Shown here in pieces: positions 45,818 to 53,428 of a stretch of 64,000 nt of DNA. A model generated the notes under the pieces. That model saw nothing but the letters and a program-made list of their open reading frames with translations, was not told where the DNA came from and made no database searches. Positions within the stretch are counted from its first letter, which is position 1; every line of letters begins with the position of its first letter. A program made the translations under genes and the position numbers. The DNA lies in the NCBI RefSeq assembly GCF_000685235.1, contig NZ_ARYH01000001.1, positions 744,001-808,000 of the forward strand. The letters run 5' to 3'. This DNA is from Hyphomonas adhaerens MHS-3. Its GTDB lineage: Bacteria; Pseudomonadota; Alphaproteobacteria; Caulobacterales; Hyphomonadaceae.

Positions 45818-46426
45818 GTGCTGCGCGGCGTGACCTCTCCCGTGTCTGGCCCCCTTTCTGGCCCCCTCCTTTCTGCAACCGGTCTCGGCATGATTCGGGG
45901 TGAACGGGTGCTGTTCACCGGTGTCGGCCTGTCGATTGCGGCGGGCGAGAGCCTTGTCCTGCGCGGCTCGAATGGCGCGGGCAAGACGACCCTGCTGCGC
46001 ATCCTGGCCGGGCTGACCCGCCCGGAAACCGGTGACGTGACCCGCAGCGGCCCGCACCACTGGTTCGCACACCGCGAAGGGCTGAAGCCGCACGAAACCC
46101 CGCGTACACATCTTGGACTCTGGTCGCGCGCCTGGGGCTCAGAGTCTGATCTGGACTCAGTGCTGAGCCGGATGGGCCTGAAACGCCCAGCCGATGTGCC
46201 CGCGCGATACCTCTCTGCCGGTCAGCGCCGGCGCACCGCACTTGGCCGCCTCCTGCTGGAACAACGGCCCATCTGGATGCTCGACGAGCCCTACACCGCC
46301 CTCGATGCCGAAGGCCGGGACCTGGTGCTGGAACTGATCGAGGATCATCTGAAGGGGGGCGGCGGTGTGGTTGCGGCCATCCATGGCGAGTCGGGCTTTG
46401 TGCCAACGAGCGAGGTGGTGTTGTGA
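45818..46426 (+). CDS. ccmA: Heme exporter ATP-binding protein CcmA
   Basis: 202-residue ABC ATPase of cytochrome c maturation system I. Walker A GSNGAGKTT, signature YLSAGQRRRTALGRLLL, Walker B MLDEPYTALDAEG, and a H-loop (AAIHGES). It releases heme-CcmE from the CcmC complex. The start is uncertain: GTG at 45818 and another in-frame GTG at 45830 are possible because no ATG lies upstream of the conserved part. It overlaps ccmB (GTGA). Confidence 0.9.
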   Translation: MLRGVTSPVSGPLSGPLLSATGLGMIRGERVLFTGVGLSIAAGESLVLRGSNGAGKTTLLRILAGLTRPETGDVTRSGPHHWFAHREGLKPHETPRTHLGLWSRAWGSESDLDSVLSRMGLKRPADVPARYLSAGQRRRTALGRLLLEQRPIWMLDEPYTALDAEGRDLVLELIEDHLKGGGGVVAAIHGESGFVPTSEVVL

Positions 46427-47088
46427 GGCCCGCCCCGATCCTGTCCGCCTTCCGGCAGGCGCTGGGCGAGGCCTGGGCCGGCGGCGCAGGCGCGCTGCTG
46501 CCGCTCGGCTTTTTCGCAGGCGCCGCCGTGCTGGTGCCGCTCGGGATCGGAACCGATCCGCAAACACTGCGCGCGGTCGGGCCGGGCATCCTCTGGGTGG
46601 CGCTGGCGCTGTCCAGCCTCGTCACGCTGGAACGGGTCTTTCAGGCGGATACGGAAGATGGCGCGCTGGACCTGTGGCTGCAGACAGGCGTGCCGGCCTC
46701 CGCGGTTGCCGCGGCCAAGACGTTCGCCCACTGGCTCGCTGCGGGCCTGCCGCTGGCCCTGCTCTCCCCGCTGCTGGCCCTGATGTTCCAGGCAGAGGCA
46801 TCGGCCAGCCTGCTGCGCAACGCCGCGCTCTATGGGCTTGGCGGCCTTGCCTTCTATTTCTGGGGCGGTGTGGGCGCAGCCCTGTCGGCAACGGTGCGGC
46901 GAGGCGGCCTGTTGATCAGCCTTATTGCCCTGCCATTGTATGTCCCGACAGCCATTTTCGGAGCGCTCTCCATGACCCAAGGCCCCGGCAGCGAAAGCGC
47001 GCCCTTGTTCTTGGCGGCCTCAACCCTGTTCGCGCTGGCGGTCGCGCCCTTTGCCATGGCTGCAGCCTTGCGCTTGGCGGCAGACTGA
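46423..47088 (+). CDS. ccmB: Heme exporter permease CcmB
   Basis: 221-residue membrane protein with six hydrophobic segments and the CcmB blocks: LLPLGFFAGAAVLVPLGIG near 25-45, LERVFQADTEDGALDLWLQTG and LYVPTAIFGA. It starts at GTG inside the ccmA stop (GTGA) and is followed by ccmC after 20 bases. It forms the ABC module CcmAB with CcmCD. Confidence 0.94.
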   Translation: MRPAPILSAFRQALGEAWAGGAGALLPLGFFAGAAVLVPLGIGTDPQTLRAVGPGILWVALALSSLVTLERVFQADTEDGALDLWLQTGVPASAVAAAKTFAHWLAAGLPLALLSPLLALMFQAEASASLLRNAALYGLGGLAFYFWGGVGAALSATVRRGGLLISLIALPLYVPTAIFGALSMTQGPGSESAPLFLAASTLFALAVAPFAMAAALRLAAD

Positions 47089-47108
47089 GGGAGCGGTATC
47101 GCACATCC

Positions 47109-47840
47109 ATGTTTTCCTGGTTCGCCAATCCCCTTCGTTTCATGCGCCTGTCGAACTGGCTGGCGCCGCTTTGCTACGCGCTGGCCGCGCTGCTGATCGG
47201 CTGGGGCCTGTGGCAGGGACTCTGGGTCGTTCCGAAAGACGACTATCAGGGCGGGGACATCATGCGCGTGATGTTCGTTCACGTCCCGGCCGCCTGGCTT
47301 GCCATGGCGAGCTATATGGCGATGGCCGTGATGAGCTTCATCTGGTTCATCTGGCGCCATGAAGTGGCCGACATTGCCGCGAAGTCCATCGCCCCGCTGG
47401 GCGCTGTGTGGACGGCGATCTGCCTTGCGACCGGATCGATCTGGGGCAAGCCGACCTGGGGCACCTGGTGGCAGTGGGACGATGCCCGCATGATGTCGGT
47501 GCTGTTCATGTTCTTCCTGTTCCTGGGCTACATGGCGCTGCGCGCGTCCATGGACACCCGCCAGAAGGCGGCCCGGGCCGGCGCGATCCTGGCCATGGTG
47601 GGCGCGATCAATGTGCCGCTGATCAAATTCTCCGTGGACCTCTTCACCTCGCTGCATCAGGATTCGAGCGTCATCACCGCCGACGGACCGAAAATGGCGG
47701 CTGTCTATCTCTGGCCTCTGCTGGCCAGCGGCCTCGGCCATACGATGCTGTTCGCCGGACTGACCCAGACCCTGATGCGCGCCGAAATCTGGGACCGGCG
47801 CACGGCGAAGGCGAATGCGAAACTGATGGCGGAAGGGTAA
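47109..47840 (+). CDS. ccmC: Heme transporter CcmC (heme lyase component)
   Basis: 243-residue integral membrane protein with six segments. The tryptophan-rich periplasmic loop WGTWWQWDD lies at 117-125, preceded by a histidine in MFVHVP (H58) and followed by a second heme-ligand histidine in SLHQDSSV, the WWD signature for presenting heme to CcmE. The ATG at 47109 is at the conserved start. ccmD follows after 6 bases. Confidence 0.95.
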   Translation: MFSWFANPLRFMRLSNWLAPLCYALAALLIGWGLWQGLWVVPKDDYQGGDIMRVMFVHVPAAWLAMASYMAMAVMSFIWFIWRHEVADIAAKSIAPLGAVWTAICLATGSIWGKPTWGTWWQWDDARMMSVLFMFFLFLGYMALRASMDTRQKAARAGAILAMVGAINVPLIKFSVDLFTSLHQDSSVITADGPKMAAVYLWPLLASGLGHTMLFAGLTQTLMRAEIWDRRTAKANAKLMAEG

Positions 47841-47846
47841 GCGGTC

Positions 47847-48011
47847 ATGCTGCCGGATTTTGACAAGAATGCCGCCTTCATCTGGGCCTGCTACGGGATC
47901 GGTGCCGTCAGCCTGATCCTGACCCTGCTGGTTGTCACCCTGCGGGCGAAAGCTTCGCGGGCCAGAATGCTGCGGGCCGAAGCCCGCCTGCGCGGAGATG
48001 ACGCAGCATGA
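47847..48011 (+). CDS. ccmD: Heme exporter small subunit CcmD
   Basis: 54-codon gene. The protein starts MLPDFDKNAAFIWACYGIG, has one membrane helix (about 10-32: a run of IWACYGIGAVSLILTLLVVT) and a positively charged C-terminal end (RAKASRARMLRAEARLRGDD), the pattern of CcmD. It has an unusually short length and no other motif, so its identity rests on position between ccmC (6-base gap) and ccmG (ATGA overlap) plus the single helix with charged tail. CcmD stabilises the CcmABC complex. Confidence 0.85.
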   Translation: MLPDFDKNAAFIWACYGIGAVSLILTLLVVTLRAKASRARMLRAEARLRGDDAA

Positions 48012-48529
48012 AACGCTGGATTGCCGCCATTCCGGTCACCGCCCTGGTGCTTTTTGCGGGCCTGGCCGGCTGGGAACTCAGCCATCCGAAAAAAGGCGAC
48101 TTCGAGCGCATATCCCGCACCGCGCCGGACCGGGCCTTCGAGCGGCTGGAGGGCGGTACGCTGAGGTTTGCGCCGACCCCCAATGGGCGGACGATCGCCG
48201 TGAACCTGTTTGCCAGCTGGTGCGCCCCCTGTGAGGCGGAGCATCCGCGCCTGACGGCGCTGGCCGAAGCCCATCCGGGGCAGGTTTATGGGGTGCTGTA
48301 CAAGGATACGCCGGCCAACGGGCGGAAGTTCCTGGAAGAACTTGGCAATCCGTATGCCGATATCGTTCTGGATCCGTCTGGTCAGGGTGGTCTGGATTTC
48401 GGCCTGACAGGTGTGCCGGAAACCTTTGTCATCTCAGCCGATGGCGAGATTCTGGAGCATATCGCCGGGCCGCTGGACGCGGCGGCGGTAAAACAGGTGG
48501 GCGAGGCGCTCGCAGCGCCCCGCCCCTGA
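48008..48529 (+). CDS. ccmG: Periplasmic thiol:disulfide protein CcmG (DsbE)
   Basis: 173-residue membrane-anchored thioredoxin-fold protein: N-terminal helix (about 4-22), then an active-site WCAPC with C72 and C75 (NLFASWCAPCEAEHPRL), the GVLYKDTPANG segment and a cis-proline stretch GVPETFVI. It reduces apocytochrome c or CcmH for heme attachment. It starts inside the ccmD stop (ATGA). ccmE, ccmF and ccmH are not in the window, as is common in alphaproteobacteria. Confidence 0.95.
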   Translation: MKRWIAAIPVTALVLFAGLAGWELSHPKKGDFERISRTAPDRAFERLEGGTLRFAPTPNGRTIAVNLFASWCAPCEAEHPRLTALAEAHPGQVYGVLYKDTPANGRKFLEELGNPYADIVLDPSGQGGLDFGLTGVPETFVISADGEILEHIAGPLDAAAVKQVGEALAAPRP

Positions 48530-48543
48530 TCCGTTAGGCCAGA

Positions 48544-49266
48544 TTACTTTTTCTTGGCTTTACGAGCGGCCGGCTTCTTGGCCGGAGCTTTTTTCACGGC
48601 CGGCGCCTTTGCAGCAGCAGCGGCTTTCTTCGGTGCAGCCTTTTTAGGAGCGGCTTTTTTCGGAGCGGCCTTCTTGGCGGCCGGCTTCGTTGCAGCAGCT
48701 TTCTTCGGTGCAGCGGCTTTCTTGGCAGCCGGCTTCTTGGCCGGGGCCTTTTTGGCAGCAGGGGCTTTCTTGGCCGGAGCTTTCTTCGCCGGGGCCTTCT
48801 TCGCAGCAGCCTTCGGCGCGGCTTTCGGTGCCGGGGCCGGCTTGGCTTCTTCTTCAGCCAGGCCGACGAGGCCAGACATCAGGGCGTCCTGCTTCACTTT
48901 GGCGAGGCCCGAGAAGAGCGCAGTGTCAGCGGCCTGAACAGCCGGAAGGGCCTTATCGAGGGCCTTTTTGCCTTTTGCCGTCAGCGAGACAGACTTGGCG
49001 CGGGCGTCGGTTTTCGAAGCAGTGCGCTTGATCAGGCCACCAGCTTCCATACGGGCGACCATATCGGCCAGGGTCGAACGGTCGATGCCGGTGGCATTGA
49101 CGAGATCGGACTGGCTGGAGCCGTCATTGCCGTCGAGGGCAGCGAGCAGCGAGAACTGGCGCAGCGTGATACCGGCGGTACGGAGCGCCTTGGCGCTGTG
49201 GTTTGCAGCAGCCTGCTGCGCACGATGCAGCAGGTGACTGGGCGAAGCGTTGAGATTGAATGACAT
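48544..49266 (-). CDS. MarR-family regulator with histone-H1-like Lys/Ala tail
   Basis: 240-residue protein. Residues about 1-135 form a MarR winged helix (ITLRQFSLLAALDGNDGSSQ, then DLVNATGIDRSTLADMVARMEAGGLI and the KRTASKTDARAKSVSLTAKGK wing). Residues 141-240 are a tail of PAKK/AAPKK-type repeats: 35 lysines in 100 residues, no acidic or aromatic residue. Such tails compact DNA or tether proteins in H1-like and HU-type bacterial proteins. AAAGG lies upstream of the ATG. The gene is convergent with ccmG and divergent from a NUDIX gene; an 8-bp palindrome AACTAGTT at 49294-49301 may be its operator. Confidence 0.88.
   Translation of the reverse strand: MSFNLNASPSHLLHRAQQAAANHSAKALRTAGITLRQFSLLAALDGNDGSSQSDLVNATGIDRSTLADMVARMEAGGLIKRTASKTDARAKSVSLTAKGKKALDKALPAVQAADTALFSGLAKVKQDALMSGLVGLAEEEAKPAPAPKAAPKAAAKKAPAKKAPAKKAPAAKKAPAKKPAAKKAAAPKKAAATKPAAKKAAPKKAAPKKAAPKKAAAAAKAPAVKKAPAKKPAARKAKKK
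48547..48846 (-). repeat. Repetitive DNA encoding the PAKK/AAPKK tail
   Basis: The last 100 codons of the MarR-type gene consist of imperfect repeats of about five codons (A-P-A-K-K and A-A-P-K-K types) that also repeat at DNA level (for example plus-strand GGAGCGGC and CTTCTTGGCC units). Such tracts slip easily, so length variation between strains is expected. Confidence 0.85.
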
Positions 49267-49390
49267 ATTGGTTTACCTTTCGAGGGATGACTTAACTAGT
49301 TCGGCGGCCGACCCACCCACAAGCCCCCTAAAGCAGAGGCCCGTGTGCGGATCAATACCCCTCTCTTAAACCGCGATTGGATAACAACAG

Positions 49391-49942
49391 ATGACGGATC
49401 AATTATCGAATCCTTTCATTTCGCCCCTTTTTCACACGAAAATACCCCCAGGAGACGATAAATTGCGCCGTGTTTGCGCCCATTGCGAATTTATCGACTA
49501 TGTGAACCCGAAAATCGTCGCTGGCTCCGTTGTGACCAAAGGTGACCAGATTTTGCTCTGCCGGCGGGCGATCGAGCCCCGAAAAGGTTACTGGACCCTA
49601 CCGGCGGGATTCATGGAAGAAGGGGAAACGGTCGAGGAAGGCGCCCGCAGGGAGGCGCGCGAAGAAGCGTGTGCGGATATCCGGATCGAACAGTTACTCG
49701 CCGTTTACTCTGTTCCCCGCATCGCACAGGTTCAGGTCATGTTCCGCGCGGAACTGATGTCTGACATTTCTGCAGGGCCGGAGAGCGAAGAAGTCGGATT
49801 ATTCGCCTGGAAGGATATCCCCTGGTCGGAACTCGCCTTCCCGACCGTGATCTGGGCGCTGACCCATTATGCGGAAACCCGGCATCTTCCGGCCTTCCCG
49901 CCCTTCGCCAACCCTCCGGGAACGGAAAAGCTCACCCATTAG
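49391..49942 (+). CDS. NUDIX hydrolase
   Basis: 183-residue NUDIX protein. The N terminus has one CxxC knuckle (C29, C32 in RRVCAHCEFIDYVNP) and lacks a second pair. The NUDIX box spans 73-95 with GFMEEGETVEEGARREAREEA; the usual final G is replaced (C94). The C-terminal part is unremarkable, ending KLTH. The style resembles a group of ADP-ribose/NADH pyrophosphatase relatives with a zinc-ribbon, but the substrate is unknown. It is divergent from the MarR-type gene and convergent with ispZ. Confidence 0.9.
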   Translation: MTDQLSNPFISPLFHTKIPPGDDKLRRVCAHCEFIDYVNPKIVAGSVVTKGDQILLCRRAIEPRKGYWTLPAGFMEEGETVEEGARREAREEACADIRIEQLLAVYSVPRIAQVQVMFRAELMSDISAGPESEEVGLFAWKDIPWSELAFPTVIWALTHYAETRHLPAFPPFANPPGTEKLTH

Positions 49943-49947
49943 GCGAG

Positions 49948-50607
49948 TCAGCGGTCGTCGGGATGGGTCTGCATATGCTTCAGAGTATAGGGAGTGTTCG
50001 CCAGAGCGAACACGAAACCAATGACGATATTGCCCATCTTCCAGTTCGCCCAGGCGGCCTCACCGAAGGCCTGCCAGACCACGATGTTCCATATCGCCAT
50101 TGCGATAAAGTATAGGCCCCAGCGGATCGCCAGGACGCGCCATGCATAGTCCGGCAGATGAAAGAGCTCGTTGAACAGCATTTTCCAGATATTGCGGCCA
50201 ACGGCGAGGCCGCCGAAAATCGCGCCGGCAAACATCAGATTGATAATGGTGGGCTTCAGGAAAAGCAGAAGCTTGGAATGAAACGCGATGCCCAGAACGC
50301 CGAAAACACCGATAAGACTTGATGAAACGAGCAGGAATGGCGGTATTCTCTGCTTACGGATCAATTTCATGGCGATCACGGCAGCCGTTGCCACAATCAG
50401 GACACCCGTGGCCCAGAAGAGCGCGTTTTCGCTGGAAAACAGCCCCTCTTCCGGAAAGCGCAGCATGACATTGTAGATGACAATGAAGGCCAGCGTCGGG
50501 CCGAGCTCTGTCCAGATTCCCCCGGCACGCGCGGCGGCGTCCTTGACGTTCGCCTCCTGAGGGGCATCGTCCGTGTGAATCGCAGTCTTGTTTTCCAACT
50601 CGGTCAT
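49948..50607 (-). CDS. ispZ: Septation protein A / intracellular septation (YciB/IspZ family)
   Basis: 219-residue inner-membrane protein with about six hydrophobic segments (WTELGPTLAFIVIYNVMLR near 28-46, others following) and the IspZ core GIAFHSKLLLFLKPTIINLMFAGAIFGGL. It is needed for normal cell envelope and division in some proteobacteria. AGGAAG precedes the ATG at 50607. It is a neighbour of an EamA transporter and not far from ftsY, as in many alphaproteobacteria. Both of these lie on the same strand. Confidence 0.93.
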   Translation of the reverse strand: MTELENKTAIHTDDAPQEANVKDAAARAGGIWTELGPTLAFIVIYNVMLRFPEEGLFSSENALFWATGVLIVATAAVIAMKLIRKQRIPPFLLVSSSLIGVFGVLGIAFHSKLLLFLKPTIINLMFAGAIFGGLAVGRNIWKMLFNELFHLPDYAWRVLAIRWGLYFIAMAIWNIVVWQAFGEAAWANWKMGNIVIGFVFALANTPYTLKHMQTHPDDR

Positions 50608-50682
50608 ATACTTCCTACGCACCATCCGTGCTTGCGGTTTTGTTAAAGCCGCTGTCGCACGAAATGTCGCACACGGCGAGTC

Positions 50683-51549
50683 TCAGGCTGCGCCGGCCTG
50701 CATCAGGACCAGACCCGTGGCAAGAACCGAGGCCGCAACGATGCGCCGGGCACCGAAACTCTCTTTCAGGAACACGGCCGCCATCACCGCCGCGAAGACG
50801 ACGGAGGTTTCCCGTAATGCCGTCACCATGGCGGCATCTGTCATTGTGTAGGCAAAAATCGCCATGCCGTATGACAGGCACCCCACCATGCCGCCGATCA
50901 TGCCGGAGCGGAGCTGCAGGCGGATCGTCTGCGTGTACCGGCCCCGCCGCTGCCAGAGGAAGACGAGCGTCACCCCGACCCAGTCGACCAGGAACAGGAT
51001 GATGACGAAGGTCATCGGGTGCGGCATCGCCCGCGCCGCGCGTGTGTCGCTCACGGCATACAGCCCGATCCCGACAGCCGTCAGCACAGCCCAGAACAGA
51101 GCCCGCCGGTCCAGGCTGCGCCCTTCCCGCGTTACCGCTGTCGGCAAGGCAAAGAAGAGAATGGCAAAGGATGCGCAGAACAGGCCGATCTGCTGCATGG
51201 GGGCGAGATGTTCCTGCAGCAGGAATGTCGCGAACACCGCTGTGGCGAGCGGGCCAAGCCCGCGCATCACCGGATAGACGAGCGAGAGATCGCCCCGGTG
51301 CATCGCCCGGATCAGGCAGGCCTGATAAAACCAGTGAGACACCATGGAGATTGCCAGAAGCGGCCAGGTGCTCAAGGGCGGCAGCGGGAACACAAAAGCA
51401 AATGGCAGAACGATCAGCGCTGCGGTCACCTGAACGATCATCCGGCCGGTCAGAATATCGCCGCCGCCTTTGACCAGGACATTGGTCGTCGCCAGCGTGA
51501 TCGCCGACATGAGGCAGAGGGCGATGGGAAGGATGTCAGAAACAGGCAT
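50683..51549 (-). CDS. EamA/DMT family transporter
   Basis: 288-residue protein of ten predicted helices with two EamA repeats (first about 5-135, second about 150-280), for example TLLVK-like VLVKGGGDILTGRMIVQVTAA and LVYPVMRGLGPLATAVFATFLLQEHL, then TALRETSVVFAAVMAAVFLKESFGARRIVAASVL. Substrate unknown (amino acids or metabolites in this family). It lies 75 bases before ispZ on the same strand. Confidence 0.9.
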   Translation of the reverse strand: MPVSDILPIALCLMSAITLATTNVLVKGGGDILTGRMIVQVTAALIVLPFAFVFPLPPLSTWPLLAISMVSHWFYQACLIRAMHRGDLSLVYPVMRGLGPLATAVFATFLLQEHLAPMQQIGLFCASFAILFFALPTAVTREGRSLDRRALFWAVLTAVGIGLYAVSDTRAARAMPHPMTFVIILFLVDWVGVTLVFLWQRRGRYTQTIRLQLRSGMIGGMVGCLSYGMAIFAYTMTDAAMVTALRETSVVFAAVMAAVFLKESFGARRIVAASVLATGLVLMQAGAA

Positions 51550-51682
51550 GGCGTTCCGGGAGGCAGCAGGACGGCCCGTCTCATGCCCGAGTTTCCGAAC
51601 CCTTTAAACTGCTGACGTGCGGTCAGGCTTTCTCGCGTGCGCCAGCTCTGGCATCCTTCCGGCAAATATAAAGGAGGAAACC

Positions 51683-53422
51683 ATGGCGACGAGCGATCTG
51701 ATTATCCGGGGCGGGACAATCGTGGACGGCACCGGGGCCGAGCCTTTTGAAGGCGACGTGGCCGTCTCCGGCGGACAGATCACCGCCATCGGCAAGGTTT
51801 CCGGCAAAGGCATCGAGGAAATCGATGCGCGCGGCCAGGTCGTCACCCCCGGCTTTGTCGACATCCACACCCATTATGACGGCCAGGCGGCGTGGGGCGA
51901 AGCGATCAGCCCTTCCTCCCTCCATGGCTGCACGACCGTGATCATGGGCAATTGCGGTGTCGGCTTTGCCCCTTGCCGCCCGGCAGACCATGACCGGTTG
52001 ATCCGCCTGATGGAGGGCGTTGAGGACATCCCCTTCCCGGTCCTGTCCGAAGGCCTGCCGTGGAGCTGGGAAAGCTTCCCAGATTATCTGGACTTCCTGT
52101 CGTCCCGCCAGTTCGACACCGACATTGGCGCCCAGCTGCCGCACGCCGCCCTGCGCGTTTATGTGATGGGCGAACGCGGCGCGAACCGCGAAGAGGCCAC
52201 CGCCGACGACATCGCCGCCATGAAACAGTTGGCGAAAGAGGCTGTGATGGCCGGCGCGCTTGGCTTCTCGACTTCCCGCACACTGAATCACCGCACGTCC
52301 GACGGCCAACCAACGCCGACCCTGACAGCCAGCGAAACCGAATTGATCGGTATCGCGGAAGGCCTGAAGGAAGCTGGCCGCGGCGTGTTGCAGTTCGTGT
52401 CTGACTTCAATGATCCGCAGAAAGAAGCCGCCATGCTGCGCCGGATTGTCGAAGCATCCGGACGGCCGCTGTCAGTTTCGCTCGCCCAGGCCGATGTTGC
52501 GCCGGAGGGCTGGCGGGCCCTGCTCGGCGCGATTGAGACGGCCATGAATGACGGCCTGCCGATGCGGGCGCAGGTGGCGCCGCGCCCGGTGGGGGTTCTG
52601 CTGGGCCTTGAGCTGACGATGAACCCGTTCAGCGCCCACCCATCCTATGCAGCGATCGCCAAACAGCCGCTGGCCGAACGGGTGGCCGCGCTGCGCGACC
52701 CGGCCTTCCGCGAAAAATTGCTGTCGGAAGAACCGGCTTCGGACAATCCCTTCCTGAAAGTCATGCTGCGCAGCTTCGGCAAGATGTTCCAGCTGCGCGA
52801 CCCGGTGAATTACGAACCCGGCCCGGAGAGCACGCTGGAATACATGGCCAAAGAACGCAGCATCAGCCCGGAAGAAATGGCGCTCGACCTGATGCTGGAG
52901 CGTAACGGGCACGGCGTGCTCTACCTGCCCTTCCTCAACTATTCGCAAGGCTCGCTGGAACCCATCCGCGCGATGATGGAGAGCCCGGCCACCCTGCCCG
53001 GCCTGTCCGATGGCGGGGCGCATGTCGGCATGATCTGCGACGGCTCTTTCACCACAACGATGCTGACCCATTGGGCCAGGGACCGCCAGCGCGGGCCGAA
53101 ACTGCCGATCGAGTATCTCGTGAAGCGCCAGACGCAGGACACGGCGCAGTGGATGGGCCTGCACGACCGCGGGGTGATCGCGCCTGGCTACCGCGCGGAC
53201 CTCAACGTGATCGACCTCGCGAACCTGAAGCTCCACCTGCCGGAAGTGCAGTATGACCTGCCCGCCGGCGGACGGCGCCTGATGCAGCGCGCCTCCGGCT
53301 ACACGGCAACCATCCTGAAAGGCGAGGTCACCCACCGGGACGGCGACCCGACCGGCGCGAAGCCCGGCCGGATGGTACGCGGCGCGCAGAGCCTGCAGAC
53401 GGCCGCCATCGCAGCGGAATAA
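51683..53422 (+). CDS. N-acyl-D-amino-acid deacylase family amidohydrolase
   Basis: 579-residue amidohydrolase. It opens SDLIIRGGTIVDGTGAEPF; the zinc HxH is H62/H64 in GFVDIHTHYDGQ, followed by the family's C-terminal blocks MGNCGVGFAPC, MLRRIVEASGRPLSVSLAQ, SDGGAHVGMICDGSF and GLHDRGVIAPGYRADLNVID. D-aminoacylases release D-amino acids from N-acyl forms; some relatives act on other acyl amides. AAGGAGG precedes the ATG at 51683. It is convergent with ftsY. Confidence 0.9.
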   Translation: MATSDLIIRGGTIVDGTGAEPFEGDVAVSGGQITAIGKVSGKGIEEIDARGQVVTPGFVDIHTHYDGQAAWGEAISPSSLHGCTTVIMGNCGVGFAPCRPADHDRLIRLMEGVEDIPFPVLSEGLPWSWESFPDYLDFLSSRQFDTDIGAQLPHAALRVYVMGERGANREEATADDIAAMKQLAKEAVMAGALGFSTSRTLNHRTSDGQPTPTLTASETELIGIAEGLKEAGRGVLQFVSDFNDPQKEAAMLRRIVEASGRPLSVSLAQADVAPEGWRALLGAIETAMNDGLPMRAQVAPRPVGVLLGLELTMNPFSAHPSYAAIAKQPLAERVAALRDPAFREKLLSEEPASDNPFLKVMLRSFGKMFQLRDPVNYEPGPESTLEYMAKERSISPEEMALDLMLERNGHGVLYLPFLNYSQGSLEPIRAMMESPATLPGLSDGGAHVGMICDGSFTTTMLTHWARDRQRGPKLPIEYLVKRQTQDTAQWMGLHDRGVIAPGYRADLNVIDLANLKLHLPEVQYDLPAGGRRLMQRASGYTATILKGEVTHRDGDPTGAKPGRMVRGAQSLQTAAIAAE

Positions 53423-53428
53423 GCGGCC

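Noticed and set aside
46365-47108. In-frame upstream part that would join ccmB-region sequence to ccmC as one 491-residue protein
   Set aside because: It is out of frame with real ccmB and only the part from the ATG at 47109 is CcmC.
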